Positions 1-8,736 of a DNA stretch of 64,000 bases are shown in pieces. Within the stretch, counting starts at the first letter, position 1; every line of letters starts with the position of its first letter. A program made the translations under genes and the position numbers. Origin of the DNA: CBDFHF01 sp965247565 (GTDB taxonomy: Bacteria; Pseudomonadota; Gammaproteobacteria; Methylococcales; Methylomonadaceae); NCBI GenBank assembly GCA_965247565.1, contig CBDFHF010000003.1, positions 2,542,001-2,606,000 on the forward strand, written 5' to 3'. The notes under the pieces were generated by a model. It did not search any database. It saw only the letters and a program-made list of their open reading frames with translations, and was not told where the DNA came from.

Positions 1-29
1 TCGGTAATAAGTCAGGCTCACAGAGAATG

Positions 30-56
30 GGCGTTAACTAACAACGCCTATTTTTT
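30..56 (+). terminator. Possible rho-independent terminator at the left edge
   Basis: A six-base-pair stem, GGCGTT with AACGCC, encloses a seven-base loop and is followed by TATTTTTT. It would fit transcription ending from a gene left of the window. However, frame 1 is open without a start from position 1 to a stop at 157-159, so the stretch could instead be the tail of an unrecognised gene. I recognise nothing in that peptide. Confidence 0.4.
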
Positions 57-222
57 AGAACCGGACTTGATTTTCAATCCCGTTCCCCATGTTTTCAAAA
101 TAGCTACGATGAGTTCGGGGTTAAACCCTGAGCCGCTTCAAGTCTTGGGCGCTTTCTAACACTCGAAAGGTTGAGTCGAATGGACTGAGGATTTTTTAAA
201 TTTATCTATTAAGGAAAATAAA

Positions 223-1056
223 ATGAAGAAAACTAAAAACAACCGCTTTAAACTGGCAACTGTCGGATTGCTGACCGTTAGTGCTTTTGCCGGTTCGCTA
301 TTTCCATCTCAGGTGAATGCAGCACTGGTAACTGGGGTGGCGAAAATTTCAATCGACAACCCTGCTTTAGCTGCAACGACAATCAGTGGTTTTTATCCGG
401 TTGGAACCTATATTTCAGCATTTTTTGATTCCAGCCACGACTTGGAAGATTTAACCAATGTGCTTCCCGCTGTGCCAACAATTGCGTTGAGCACAACCAG
501 CAAAGATCAATATCTACCTTTTCCCGTTCAACCATCTACTGTGCCGTCCGCACAAAATGACCGGTTTCCCCAGGCAACCACCATGGATACCAGCAACACC
601 TCTGTTGGCCAGATTGGTTTGAGTGGCGCGATGCGAAATTCAAGTACGGATCCAACCAAGATAAATTATCTGGAGAACCAGGATTTATCTTTACAAAAAG
701 TTAACAATGTCTGGAATGTGATGGCACATGATAGTGTTGGCGGTACTCAAACACTTTATCAATTGGCAAGCGGCTATTCGGAGCTTATAGATTCCAATGG
801 AAATCTCAACCTCAGCGGCAACCTAATTTGGGGTGATGGCACTAATGCCGTGGTATACGGCATTCCTGGAGGCACTCCCGGTGGATTCGCTCCTTGGGTG
901 AATTTTGCGCAAGTGCCTGCTAATCTTCGTAATACGGTGATTGGGCATCTGGAGTTGTCAACCGTGGTTCCAGTTCCGGCCGCTGTGTGGTTGTTTGGTA
1001 GTGCGTTGTTGGGCTTTACCGGTCTGAACCGCTACAAGGCTAAAATCTTGGCATAG
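223..1056 (+). CDS. Secreted VPLPA-CTERM (PEP-CTERM-like) sorting-signal protein
   Basis: A 277-residue exported protein. The N-terminus is a signal peptide: basic MKKTKNNRFK, a hydrophobic core, and likely cleavage after VNA near residue 33. The C-terminus carries the tripartite exosortase signal: the motif VPVPAAVW, a short hydrophobic segment, and a basic tail (NRYKAK). Proteins of this class are exported and then processed at the C-terminus by an exosortase, usually in species that make exopolysaccharide. The middle (about residues 34-245) is rich in Ser, Thr and Asn and matches no family I recognise. The start is supported by AAGGAAA nine to ten bases upstream. It is probably monocistronic, because two hairpins follow it. 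Confidence 0.8.
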   Translation: MKKTKNNRFKLATVGLLTVSAFAGSLFPSQVNAALVTGVAKISIDNPALAATTISGFYPVGTYISAFFDSSHDLEDLTNVLPAVPTIALSTTSKDQYLPFPVQPSTVPSAQNDRFPQATTMDTSNTSVGQIGLSGAMRNSSTDPTKINYLENQDLSLQKVNNVWNVMAHDSVGGTQTLYQLASGYSELIDSNGNLNLSGNLIWGDGTNAVVYGIPGGTPGGFAPWVNFAQVPANLRNTVIGHLELSTVVPVPAAVWLFGSALLGFTGLNRYKAKILA

Positions 1057-1077
1057 GATACAAAGCCTTTAAATTAA

Positions 1078-1109
1078 TTAGCGGGATTTTATGTAAATAA
1101 ACCCGCTAA
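1078..1109 (+). terminator. Hairpin after the VPLPA-CTERM gene
   Basis: TTAGCGGG pairs perfectly with CCCGCTAA across a 16-base A/T-rich loop, starting 22 bases after the stop of the VPLPA-CTERM gene. It is followed by AATAAA on the plus strand, so it is not a textbook U-tract terminator, but its position suits transcript ending or 3' end protection. Confidence 0.45.
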
Positions 1110-1143
1110 AATAAATCTGCCATTTCAATCGCTATTAGTTTAG

Positions 1144-1173
1144 CCCGGCGCGATAAAGCCAGTATGCGCCGGG
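1144..1173 (+). terminator. Strong G+C-rich hairpin before the TonB receptor
   Basis: CCCGGCGC pairs perfectly with GCGCCGGG around a 14-base loop, followed by TTGTTAT. With the hairpin at 1078-1109 it forms a tandem pair that should isolate the VPLPA-CTERM gene from the receptor downstream. A TTG at 1174 that is in frame with the receptor directly abuts this stem, which argues against it being the receptor start. Confidence 0.5.
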
Positions 1174-1218
1174 TTGTTATCGCATCTGTATCATTCTAAA
1201 AGTAACCTAATAGTTTTC

Positions 1219-3294
1219 ATGAATTTCGCTATATCAGACGGAGCCCTAAAAATCAGGTTTTTAGCTATTTCTATCGTGTTTATGCTTTCTGTACCGGTTT
1301 ATGCTGAAGAACCATTAATGCTTGAAACCATACAGGTCACTGCCAGTCGTTCCGAAGCGGGCAGTTTTAATGTGCCGACTGCAGTCTCCGTGGTTGGAAC
1401 GGATGAAATCGAAAAGCAAATTCCGCAGATAGTTCCTGATTTGCTGCGTGGACAAGCTGGTGTCACTGTGCAGGAAACAACGCCGGGGCAGGGCGTTCCT
1501 ATCATTCGAGGTTTGAAAGGTTCTGAAGTTTTGTATTTGGTGGACGGCATGCGTTTGAGCAACGCCATCTTTCGCAATGCTCCCAATCAATATACCGCGA
1601 TGCTCGATCCTTTTAATGTGGATAGCATAGAGGTTGTACGCGGTGCTTCGTCTGCACTTTATGGCGGAGATGCCATGGGCGGTGTGGTTCAGGTGTTAAC
1701 GCCAACGCCTGAGTTTGAAGGACTTAACTGGCAATCAAAAACAGACCTGATCAGTAGTTATGCCAGTGCAGAAAATGCCTATCAAACTCATTTGAAATTA
1801 AGTGCAGGCAAAGATGATATTGCCGTATTAGGCGGTCTCGGCTATCAAGATTTCGATAACCGTGTCGCCGGTGGCGATAAAGAGCAGCAACATACCGGTT
1901 ATAAATCCTGGGCTGGGAATGCCAAACTAGTTTATAAACCTAGCGAGGCACATGAACTGCTTCTGGATATGCAGTATTTTACGCAACCGAAAACCCCGCG
2001 TTATGATGAGTTAGTGGCGGGATATGGTCAGACTAAACCCAGCTCCGATGTGTTTTTTTTTGAACCCAACGAGCGTTTGTTTTTGCATGGCCGATACCGG
2101 TTCACAAAGTCGACACCGCTATTTGATAGCTTGGAAATTCATGCTGCCCATCAACGTATAACGGATGATCGCAGAGCGCGCGATTTTGGTGGTAGCGAAG
2201 AATCTCGGGAGCGCAATGCCAGTGATTTGACCGGCATTACTGCGCAAGCTTCTTTGGCGCATTGGACAGATTCGCATTTGGTGTATGGCTTTGAATATTA
2301 TCACGATGAAGTGATCAGTAGCAGAGTGGACACAAATATCAATACCGGAAATCAAAGCACTGCCAGTAGCCGATTTCCAGATGGTTCAACTATGGATTCC
2401 TATGCTGTGTACGGAAACGAAACCCTACAACTTGGCGATCGGTTGCAATTATTACTAGGCACTCGTTATAGCCATTACCACACCGTGCTCGACCCCGCAG
2501 ACCGAGGTGTTGGTGCGGAGCTAAATCACCATGATGTCACCGGCAATGTCGGTATGTCTTATCAAATGATTGATGGATTGAAATTTGTTAGCAACTTTGG
2601 CCGAGGTTTTCGCGTACCTAATATTTTTGACTTGGGAACATTAGGTTCAAGGCCAGGCAACCGTTACAACATAGCCAATCCTGATTTGCAACCTGAAACC
2701 ATATTAACCTGGGATTTCGGATTCAAATTGCAAAACCAGCATTGGCAGGCTGAAGCTATAGGTTTCGTTTCGGATTACCAAGATAAAATTACCAGTGTTG
2801 AGACCGGCGATGTAATCGCTGGAAGAGCTGTCGTGCAAAACCAAAATGTGAATAAGGTTCGGCTGTATGGTTCTGAGTTTGGCGCCCGTTATGTGGCTAA
2901 CGACCGGCTCGAATTCTTTAGTAGTCTTAATTACACTTACGGAGATGAAACCTTCGATGACAAAAGTACCTTGCCAGCCGACCGTATTCCACCGTTATCC
3001 GGCCGATTTGGCATCCATTACAACGTAAAGCCTACGTTGTGGCTTGAAACCTATAGCCGATTTTCAAGCAGTCAGAACCGGTTAAGCGACCGAGATAAGT
3101 CAGATCCGCGTATAAATCCGAACGGCACGGCCGGCTGGGCGACATTAAATTTCCGAGCCGGTTGGCAACCTGATCCTCACTGGGCTTTGCAGTTAGATCT
3201 TGAAAACGTGCTGGACAAAAACTATCGAGAACACGGTTCCGGTATCGATGCGAAAGGCATAAATGCGATCGCTAGCTTGCGAGTGACTTTGTAA
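1219..3294 (+). CDS. TonB-dependent outer-membrane receptor
   Basis: A 691-residue outer-membrane active transporter for a scarce ligand, powered by TonB-ExbBD. A signal peptide ends near PVYA. A TonB-box-like stretch (ETIQVTA) and a plug domain follow, with IIRGLKGSEVLYLVDGMR and SIEVVRGASSALYG. The remainder is a 22-strand-type barrel ending in aromatic/hydrophobic SLRVTL. Overall it resembles the haem/haemoglobin or metal-chelate branch, but the ligand cannot be read from sequence. ATG 1219 is preferred because it places the signal peptide normally; an in-frame TTG at 1174 would add 15 residues and abuts a hairpin. Confidence 0.85.
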   Translation: MNFAISDGALKIRFLAISIVFMLSVPVYAEEPLMLETIQVTASRSEAGSFNVPTAVSVVGTDEIEKQIPQIVPDLLRGQAGVTVQETTPGQGVPIIRGLKGSEVLYLVDGMRLSNAIFRNAPNQYTAMLDPFNVDSIEVVRGASSALYGGDAMGGVVQVLTPTPEFEGLNWQSKTDLISSYASAENAYQTHLKLSAGKDDIAVLGGLGYQDFDNRVAGGDKEQQHTGYKSWAGNAKLVYKPSEAHELLLDMQYFTQPKTPRYDELVAGYGQTKPSSDVFFFEPNERLFLHGRYRFTKSTPLFDSLEIHAAHQRITDDRRARDFGGSEESRERNASDLTGITAQASLAHWTDSHLVYGFEYYHDEVISSRVDTNINTGNQSTASSRFPDGSTMDSYAVYGNETLQLGDRLQLLLGTRYSHYHTVLDPADRGVGAELNHHDVTGNVGMSYQMIDGLKFVSNFGRGFRVPNIFDLGTLGSRPGNRYNIANPDLQPETILTWDFGFKLQNQHWQAEAIGFVSDYQDKITSVETGDVIAGRAVVQNQNVNKVRLYGSEFGARYVANDRLEFFSSLNYTYGDETFDDKSTLPADRIPPLSGRFGIHYNVKPTLWLETYSRFSSSQNRLSDRDKSDPRINPNGTAGWATLNFRAGWQPDPHWALQLDLENVLDKNYREHGSGIDAKGINAIASLRVTL

Positions 3295-3324
3295 GTGATT
3301 TACCTTTTTTTGGTTTCATGAAAT

Positions 3325-3392
3325 GCCAGCTTAATTTTTTCGCGCCGAAATCGGATGTCCCCCTCATTTAATTTTTACCGAAAATTGCTGGC
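3325..3392. repeat. Imperfect inverted repeat between convergent genes
   Basis: GCCAGC-TT-AATTTT at 3325-3338 is the complement of AAAATTGCTGGC at 3381-3392, apart from a two-base bulge. It lies between the convergent TonB receptor and the winged-helix gene, so it may end transcription from either side. No long T-run follows. Confidence 0.3.
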
Positions 3393-3440
3393 GCTCCTAT
3401 AGTGAATTAGCAATGCCAGTTCATGAATGATTATTGGCTT

Positions 3441-3812
3441 TTATTTCAATGACACTATTTCAACCCGATTGATGATATCCAGTGTTATTTTGTCCTCTTG
3501 TGCTAACCAACCGATGCTGCGTTGGGTTATTTTCTCTTCCTCTGGAATTTCACGAATCAATTTAGCGATCGAGGTAGCGCCGTTTTTATTCAAGTACTGC
3601 CAAATACTGCCGGCAGTCAAGCCTACTCGTTCAGTTTGTAATATTTCAGGCTTTAGTGTGCTTGGTTTGGATACTGTGTCTTGCGATTTTTTAGCCGATT
3701 TAGGTGCTGGATTTGGTTTTTTAGGTTTTTCCGCTGTGGTTACCTCTGCAACAGAGTGTTTGGTTTTGGCTTTAGATGCGGGTTTTTCGGTAGTTGGTTT
3801 TTGATTTTTCAT
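3441..3812 (-). CDS. Winged-helix DUF2582-type protein with a basic N-terminal tail
   Basis: A 123-residue protein. Residues about 60-120 (VGLTAGSIWQYLNKNG... SIGWLAQEDKI) match the small winged-helix family often called DUF2582, a predicted DNA-binding fold of unknown role. Residues 1-57 are a low-complexity Lys/Pro/Ala/Ser tail reminiscent of histone-H1-like nucleoid proteins. The two parts together suggest a non-specific DNA-binding or nucleoid-associated protein, which is inference. It faces the TonB receptor convergently. No strong ribosome binding site is visible. Confidence 0.65.
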   Translation of the reverse strand: MKNQKPTTEKPASKAKTKHSVAEVTTAEKPKKPNPAPKSAKKSQDTVSKPSTLKPEILQTERVGLTAGSIWQYLNKNGATSIAKLIREIPEEEKITQRSIGWLAQEDKITLDIINRVEIVSLK

Positions 3813-4016
3813 AACAAGGATTAACAGTAATTATAGTTTGTGTTTGTGCAAAGCATTGAATCGTAGAGTAATCATCAATTCGCTGTGCAGTGTTCGAGTT
3901 TTACGGGATTTTAGCAAGCGGCTATATAAAGACCATCGAGACTGTGCAGGGATCTTGCCCAGACAGGAAGCTCTAGGTTTATTTTCAAATACCTCCACTA
4001 ATCGCCTCATTATCAC

Positions 4017-4472
4017 TCAATGTTCACCACGATTGATATTATTTTGTTGCTCAATGCCTTGGGTTAAGTTATAGCCATCGTCATTGTATAGGTCGGCTGA
4101 AAAAAATAAACGCATATCTATGATCCAAGCTACCTTTTTTTGCTTATTGTTTTCTACAACAATTGTCGAAAGTTTATGATTATTGTCGACAACTTGAACA
4201 ACAATAGTTTTTGGGGTAGTCGGGTCTTCTTTTAATGCCCCGGTTACAATACGCTGAGCAGATTCTATTGTTAGAACCGGAGCGGTACTCGGTTGATTAG
4301 TGTTGCTATCACTTTCAAGTGACTGCGCGTCAAAATAACCTATGTCATAGACAATCTTAAAAGACAGGCCGAGCATAATTACGCCCGCCCAAACAGATAG
4401 GCCAATTTTTAATCGTCTCCTAACACGAGGGTGTGATAGCCTTTTTATGATGTAGCGAATTTTTGTATTCAT
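4017..4472 (-). CDS. Hypothetical single-pass membrane protein
   Basis: A 151-residue protein I do not recognise. A very basic N-terminus (RLSHPRVRRRLK) precedes one membrane segment (about residues 23-45), then a Ser/Asn/Thr linker and a small C-terminal domain predicted to lie outside the inner membrane. A 61-codon Arg-rich frame follows immediately at 3831-4016 on the same strand. It has no recognisable content and I do not call it a gene. Confidence 0.5.
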   Translation of the reverse strand: MNTKIRYIIKRLSHPRVRRRLKIGLSVWAGVIMLGLSFKIVYDIGYFDAQSLESDSNTNQPSTAPVLTIESAQRIVTGALKEDPTTPKTIVVQVVDNNHKLSTIVVENNKQKKVAWIIDMRLFFSADLYNDDGYNLTQGIEQQNNINRGEH

Positions 4473-4633
4473 TTATATTGCAGTTCCGTGGCTTTGTTTG
4501 CCATTAACATAGGTTGAATGATAGCCGGATATTAGCTAAGGTCAATAGCCCGTAACTGGCCGAATAAGGTTTGATCATTCACCAAACTGGGGTGGATTTG
4601 ATTCCAGGCTACTTGGTTATTCCCAAAGTGAAT

Positions 4634-4744
4634 CATGAAGAGGCTATCTAAAACATTGCCATCTATATCGATTTCTAAGACAGCCAGCGCGTGCATTCGA
4701 CATTGGGCTATATGTCGCCCAATCAGCTCTATTTGGTCATAAGG
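4634..4744 (+). pseudogene. Remnant of an IS3-family transposase (integrase-core C-terminus)
   Basis: Reading the frame of position 4634 gives HEEAI, stop, NIAIYIDF, stop, then SQRVHSTLGYMSPNQ. The last block is the hallmark C-terminal motif of IS3-family OrfB transposases, and the stretch before it aligns loosely with the usual YIEVFYNRQR region. Stops at 4649-4651 and 4676-4678 interrupt the frame, and no upstream catalytic part or insertion end is visible, so this is an old decayed fragment. Confidence 0.6.
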
Positions 4745-5160
4745 CCATGCCTTACGAATACTTACCTTGGATCCATATGGTCATTAGTAATTTTACTTAA
4801 GTCCTTGGGTAAGAGCTATGTGCTCAGCGCCTACCACAGCCATGTTAAAGATATTTGGCGCATGACAATCTAATAATCTTGAATTTTTCCTGAGCGGTAT
4901 AACCTAAGCAATAACTTTGAGAGAAAAACAACTAACCCTTTACCTTTACAGGAATCATGATTGGATATTGGTACTTGGAGGAAATATTTATAAATAACAT
5001 AGATTCAACGCATTAACGACGATAAGTCCATCAAGTTCAACGGCGTGGTAGTCGTGAAAGATATTAGCGTCACATAGTCGGTTATCGAAATTTCTAAGAA
5101 TTAGCGTTAATGCGAGCGAAGTATTCACACTAAACACTATAAACTTCATCATCACAGGAG
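4745..5160. other. Apparently non-coding stretch before fadA
   Basis: About 415 bases between the IS3 remnant and fadA hold no gene I can support. The short frames here resemble nothing. The sequence is A+T-rich and probably holds decayed IS flank plus the fadA promoter. An AGGAG ribosome binding site lies at 5157-5161, eight bases ahead of the fadA ATG. Confidence 0.4.
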
Positions 5161-5168
5161 CTATCATC

Positions 5169-6311
5169 ATGAGAAATGTTGTTATCGCAGGTTATGCAAG
5201 ATCGCCCTTTACGCCAGCGTTAAAAGGCGCATTGGCTGGTGTCAGGCCCGATGAATTAGCTGGACAAGTTGTTAGAGCACTGGTGCGCGCCAGCGGCATC
5301 AACCCGAATGACATCGAAGATTTAATACTAGGCTGCGCCTTTCCGGAGGGTGAGCAGGGCTTAAATCTGGCCCGACTGGTAGTCCATTTGGCACAACTAC
5401 CAGTAACTATTGCCGGAGTAACTGTCAATCGTTTTTGCGGATCATCTATGCAGGCGGTACACATGGCTGCCGGTGCGATTCAGATGGATGCCGGGGAGGC
5501 TTTTATTTGTGCTGGGGTCGAATCCATGACACGGGTGCCCATGGGCGGTTTTAACTTTCTGCCTCATCCAGAACTGTACCGAAATTTTCCTCAAGCTTAC
5601 ATCGGTATGGGTGAGACTGCTGAAAACCTGGCGCTTAAATACAACATTTCCCGAGCAGATCAGGAAGCTTTTGCCTTAATCAGCCAGCGTAAGACTTACA
5701 AAGCCCAGCAACAAGGACTGTTTTCTGAAGAGATTATTCCGATTATTACCGCGAGCGGCGAATCTATTGACAGAGATGGTTGTTTACGTCCCGAATCCAC
5801 CGCCGAAGATTTAGCAGCACTTAAACCCGCCTTTTTAGCAAACGGTAGCGTCACTGCCGCTACTTCTTCACCATTAACAGACGGCGCAGCTGCTGTATTG
5901 GTCTGTAGCGAAGCTTACGCTGATGCGCATGGCCTAAATAAATTAGCTCGCATCAAGTCTATCGCCGTCTCCGCTTGCTTACCAGAAATCATGGGCATCG
6001 GCCCGGTCGCAGCAACCCAAAAAGCCCTGCATCGCGCTGGTTTATCATTAACCGATATCGACATTGTCGAACTCAACGAAGCGTTCGCCGCTCAGTCACT
6101 TGCCGTATTGAAGGATTTACCTGTACCTGCAAATAAATTGAATCTCGATGGCGGAGCGATTGCGCTAGGCCATCCTTTAGGGGCAACCGGTGCCCGCATT
6201 ACCGGTAAAGCAGCCAGTTTGCTTAAACGTGAACGCAAGCAATTCGCGCTAGCGACGCAATGCATTGGTGGTGGTCAGGGCATTGCGACAATTTTGGAGG
6301 CCGTATCATGA
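5169..6311 (+). CDS. fadA: Acetyl-CoA C-acyltransferase (3-ketoacyl-CoA thiolase)
   Basis: A 380-residue thiolase that cleaves 3-ketoacyl-CoA with CoA to acetyl-CoA and a shortened acyl-CoA, the last step of the beta-oxidation cycle. The nucleophilic Cys sits in NRFCGSSMQA (about residue 91), the catalytic His in GHPLGATGAR, and the second Cys in CIGGGQG; NEAFAAQ is also present. Length is normal for the family. AGGAG is well placed before the ATG. The stop overlaps the ATG of the next gene (ATGA), indicating translational coupling with its multifunctional partner. Confidence 0.93.
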   Translation: MRNVVIAGYARSPFTPALKGALAGVRPDELAGQVVRALVRASGINPNDIEDLILGCAFPEGEQGLNLARLVVHLAQLPVTIAGVTVNRFCGSSMQAVHMAAGAIQMDAGEAFICAGVESMTRVPMGGFNFLPHPELYRNFPQAYIGMGETAENLALKYNISRADQEAFALISQRKTYKAQQQGLFSEEIIPIITASGESIDRDGCLRPESTAEDLAALKPAFLANGSVTAATSSPLTDGAAAVLVCSEAYADAHGLNKLARIKSIAVSACLPEIMGIGPVAATQKALHRAGLSLTDIDIVELNEAFAAQSLAVLKDLPVPANKLNLDGGAIALGHPLGATGARITGKAASLLKRERKQFALATQCIGGGQGIATILEAVS

Positions 6312-8620
6312 AAATCGAAAAAGTCGCTGTGATCGGTGCGGGGGTCATGGGAGCCAGCATCGCTGCCCATATTGCTAATGCCGGGGTTCATGTCGATCTA
6401 TTGGATATAGTGCCCAAGCAGGTAGAAAACCGTAACACCATGGCGGAGGCAGCTGTCGCCAAACTGTTAAAAACAGAACCGCAACCCTTCATGCACGCAA
6501 AAAATCCCAGACTGATTACTCCAGGAAACATTGAAGACGATTTACATAAGCTCTCTGAGGTAGATTGGGTGATTGAGGCGGTGATTGAGGACCTTTCCAT
6601 CAAGCAGGCGCTATACCAAAAACTCGCAACGATTTGCCGCCCCGATACCTTGATTTCATCGAATACATCGACGTTGCCTTTGAAAATATTGACTCGTGGA
6701 TTCCCAGATAGCTTTAAACGACGGTTTATGATCACCCATTTTTTCAACCCACCGCGCTATATGCGGTTATTGGAATTGGTCACATCACCTGAATTGGATC
6801 GGGATCTGCTAGCAACTGTGAGTAACTTCGCCGATGTCCGATTGGGTAAAGGCTGCGTTTTATGCAACGACACGCCGGGGTTTATCGCAAATCGTATTGG
6901 CACATTTTGGATACAAACGGCATTGCTTAAAGCGATAGACATGAATCTGACTGTAGAGCAATGCGACGCCGTAATAACATTGTTTGGTATTCCAAAAACC
7001 GGCGTATTCGGGTTATTAGATCTGGTTGGCCTGGATTTAATGCCGCATATTCTGGGTAGTTTTAAACAAACCTTGTCACCAAACGATCGATTACATCAGA
7101 TAGCTGAAATTCCACCATTGTTGCAAAACATGATTACAAATGGTCATACCGGCCGTAAAACCCTTGGAGGTTTTTATCGGCTACAACCAGGAGCTAAACA
7201 GAAAATTAAGCAAGCGATCGATCTTCATAGCGGTGCTTATCGTTCCAGTGAGAAATTTGTTATCAAGGGTATTTCATATCAAGCTGATGAGCTGGGGGCA
7301 TTTTTAACCGGCCATGAAGCCCTCAATGTCTATGTCTGGCAAGTGTTGTCCGAAACGCTCAGCTACACCGCGGGCCTAATTCCAGAAATCGCCGCCGATA
7401 TTGTTGCTATCGATACTGCCATGCGCCTGGGTTACAACTGGCGGTATGGCCCGTTTGAACTTTTGGATCACTTGGGTGTTTCGTGGTTTGTCGAGCAATT
7501 GCAAAAGGACCAACGTTCGATTCCTGAGCTGTTAGCAACTCGGCAAAGTTTGTATCGAGTTGAGAATGCACAGCTGCACTTTAGGGATAAGTCTAATGTT
7601 TACAGGCCGCTTGAACGCCTCAAAGGCGTGTTGCTATTAGCTGATATCAAACGGCACAGTAAGCCGCTGCTCACTAACGATTCGGCAAGTCTGTGGGACG
7701 TTGGCGACAATATCGCATGCTTGGAGTTTCATAGCAAAATGAATACGCTGGATACCAATAGTTTGGGTTTGATTCAGCAAAGCGTTGACCTAATCAAAAA
7801 AAGCTTCAAGGGTCTTGTTATTTACAACGAATCCGAGCATTTCTCTGCGGGAGCCAATCTGACATTATTAGTTCCGGCTATCATTGATCAAAATTGGGAA
7901 GCGGTTAAAGACATCATCAAACTCGGTCAGGATAGTTACCAATTGCTTAAATACGCGCCATTTCCGGTAGTCGGCGCACCTTCCGGCTTGGCTTTGGGGG
8001 GCGGCTGTGAAGTATTGCTTCATTGCGATGCAATACAAGCGCATGCCGAGCTCTACATGGGTTTAGTGGAAGTGGGCGTAGGGCTGGTACCGGGCTGGGG
8101 TGGTTGTAAAGAATTGCTGTGGCGCTGGCAAGCCTTTCGGAAACGCCCGGGCGGACCGATGCCATTTATTGCTCAAACCTTTGAAACCATTGGTCTCGCG
8201 AAGGTATCCAAATCAGCACAGGAAGCACGGGAGTTGCTATTTTTATCTAAAAAAGACGGGATTACGATGAATAAAGATCGGCTATTGGCCGACGCCAAAG
8301 CACGAGCATTGGAGTTAATTCAAGACTACCAGGTTCCGGAGCCTTCTGTATACGTTTTACCCGGTGCATCGGCAAAGGCGGCATTGGATAATGTCTTACG
8401 TAATTTATTGTTAGCAGGCAAAGCCAGTGCTTACGATGTGGAAATTTCCCAGCAATTAGCACAAGTTTTAACCGGTGGTAACACCGATGTAACTCATACT
8501 CTGACCGAGCAAGACTTGCTCGATTTAGAAATGACAGCCTTTTTAAAACTGGTGAAACTACCTAATACCCTGGCCAGATTGCAACACATGTTGAAAACCG
8601 GCAAGCCGCTCAGAAACTAA
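6308..8620 (+). CDS. Fused 3-hydroxyacyl-CoA dehydrogenase / enoyl-CoA hydratase (FadN-type order)
   Basis: A 770-residue bifunctional enzyme that hydrates enoyl-CoA and oxidises 3-hydroxyacyl-CoA with NAD. Domain order is dehydrogenase first: the Rossmann motif GAGVMGASIA at residues 9-18, catalytic His in THFFNPPRYM, and dehydrogenase C-terminal domains to about residue 440. The crotonase domain follows from about 470, with SAGANL, GGGCE and VEVGVGLVPGWGG holding the two usual catalytic Glu residues. This is the reverse of E. coli FadB and like Bacillus FadN. An upstream in-frame start at 6260 would lie inside fadA; ATG 6308 gives the canonical N-terminus. Confidence 0.9.
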   Translation: MKIEKVAVIGAGVMGASIAAHIANAGVHVDLLDIVPKQVENRNTMAEAAVAKLLKTEPQPFMHAKNPRLITPGNIEDDLHKLSEVDWVIEAVIEDLSIKQALYQKLATICRPDTLISSNTSTLPLKILTRGFPDSFKRRFMITHFFNPPRYMRLLELVTSPELDRDLLATVSNFADVRLGKGCVLCNDTPGFIANRIGTFWIQTALLKAIDMNLTVEQCDAVITLFGIPKTGVFGLLDLVGLDLMPHILGSFKQTLSPNDRLHQIAEIPPLLQNMITNGHTGRKTLGGFYRLQPGAKQKIKQAIDLHSGAYRSSEKFVIKGISYQADELGAFLTGHEALNVYVWQVLSETLSYTAGLIPEIAADIVAIDTAMRLGYNWRYGPFELLDHLGVSWFVEQLQKDQRSIPELLATRQSLYRVENAQLHFRDKSNVYRPLERLKGVLLLADIKRHSKPLLTNDSASLWDVGDNIACLEFHSKMNTLDTNSLGLIQQSVDLIKKSFKGLVIYNESEHFSAGANLTLLVPAIIDQNWEAVKDIIKLGQDSYQLLKYAPFPVVGAPSGLALGGGCEVLLHCDAIQAHAELYMGLVEVGVGLVPGWGGCKELLWRWQAFRKRPGGPMPFIAQTFETIGLAKVSKSAQEARELLFLSKKDGITMNKDRLLADAKARALELIQDYQVPEPSVYVLPGASAKAALDNVLRNLLLAGKASAYDVEISQQLAQVLTGGNTDVTHTLTEQDLLDLEMTAFLKLVKLPNTLARLQHMLKTGKPLRN

Positions 8621-8736
8621 AGCTTCAATATTGAATAGTGCGTGCTGGATTTACTTATTAAAAAATTATAAAAGAGTTCAAACAGAACTAATGCTGATCT
8701 TGCTTACGCTGGCTAATATTACTTTAGGAGCCAAAA

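Noticed and set aside
1..159. Open frame without a start at the left edge
   Set aside because: The peptide matches nothing I know and a terminator-like hairpin lies within it, so it was not called as a gene.
61..222. Possible riboswitch upstream of the VPLPA-CTERM gene
   Set aside because: A short hairpin (ACTC...GAGT) is visible, but no conserved core of cyclic-di-GMP, cobalamin or other known classes could be identified.
3831..4016. 61-codon Arg-rich frame on the minus strand directly after the membrane protein gene
   Set aside because: No domain, no clear ribosome binding site, and the opposite strand is equally open; coding status cannot be supported.
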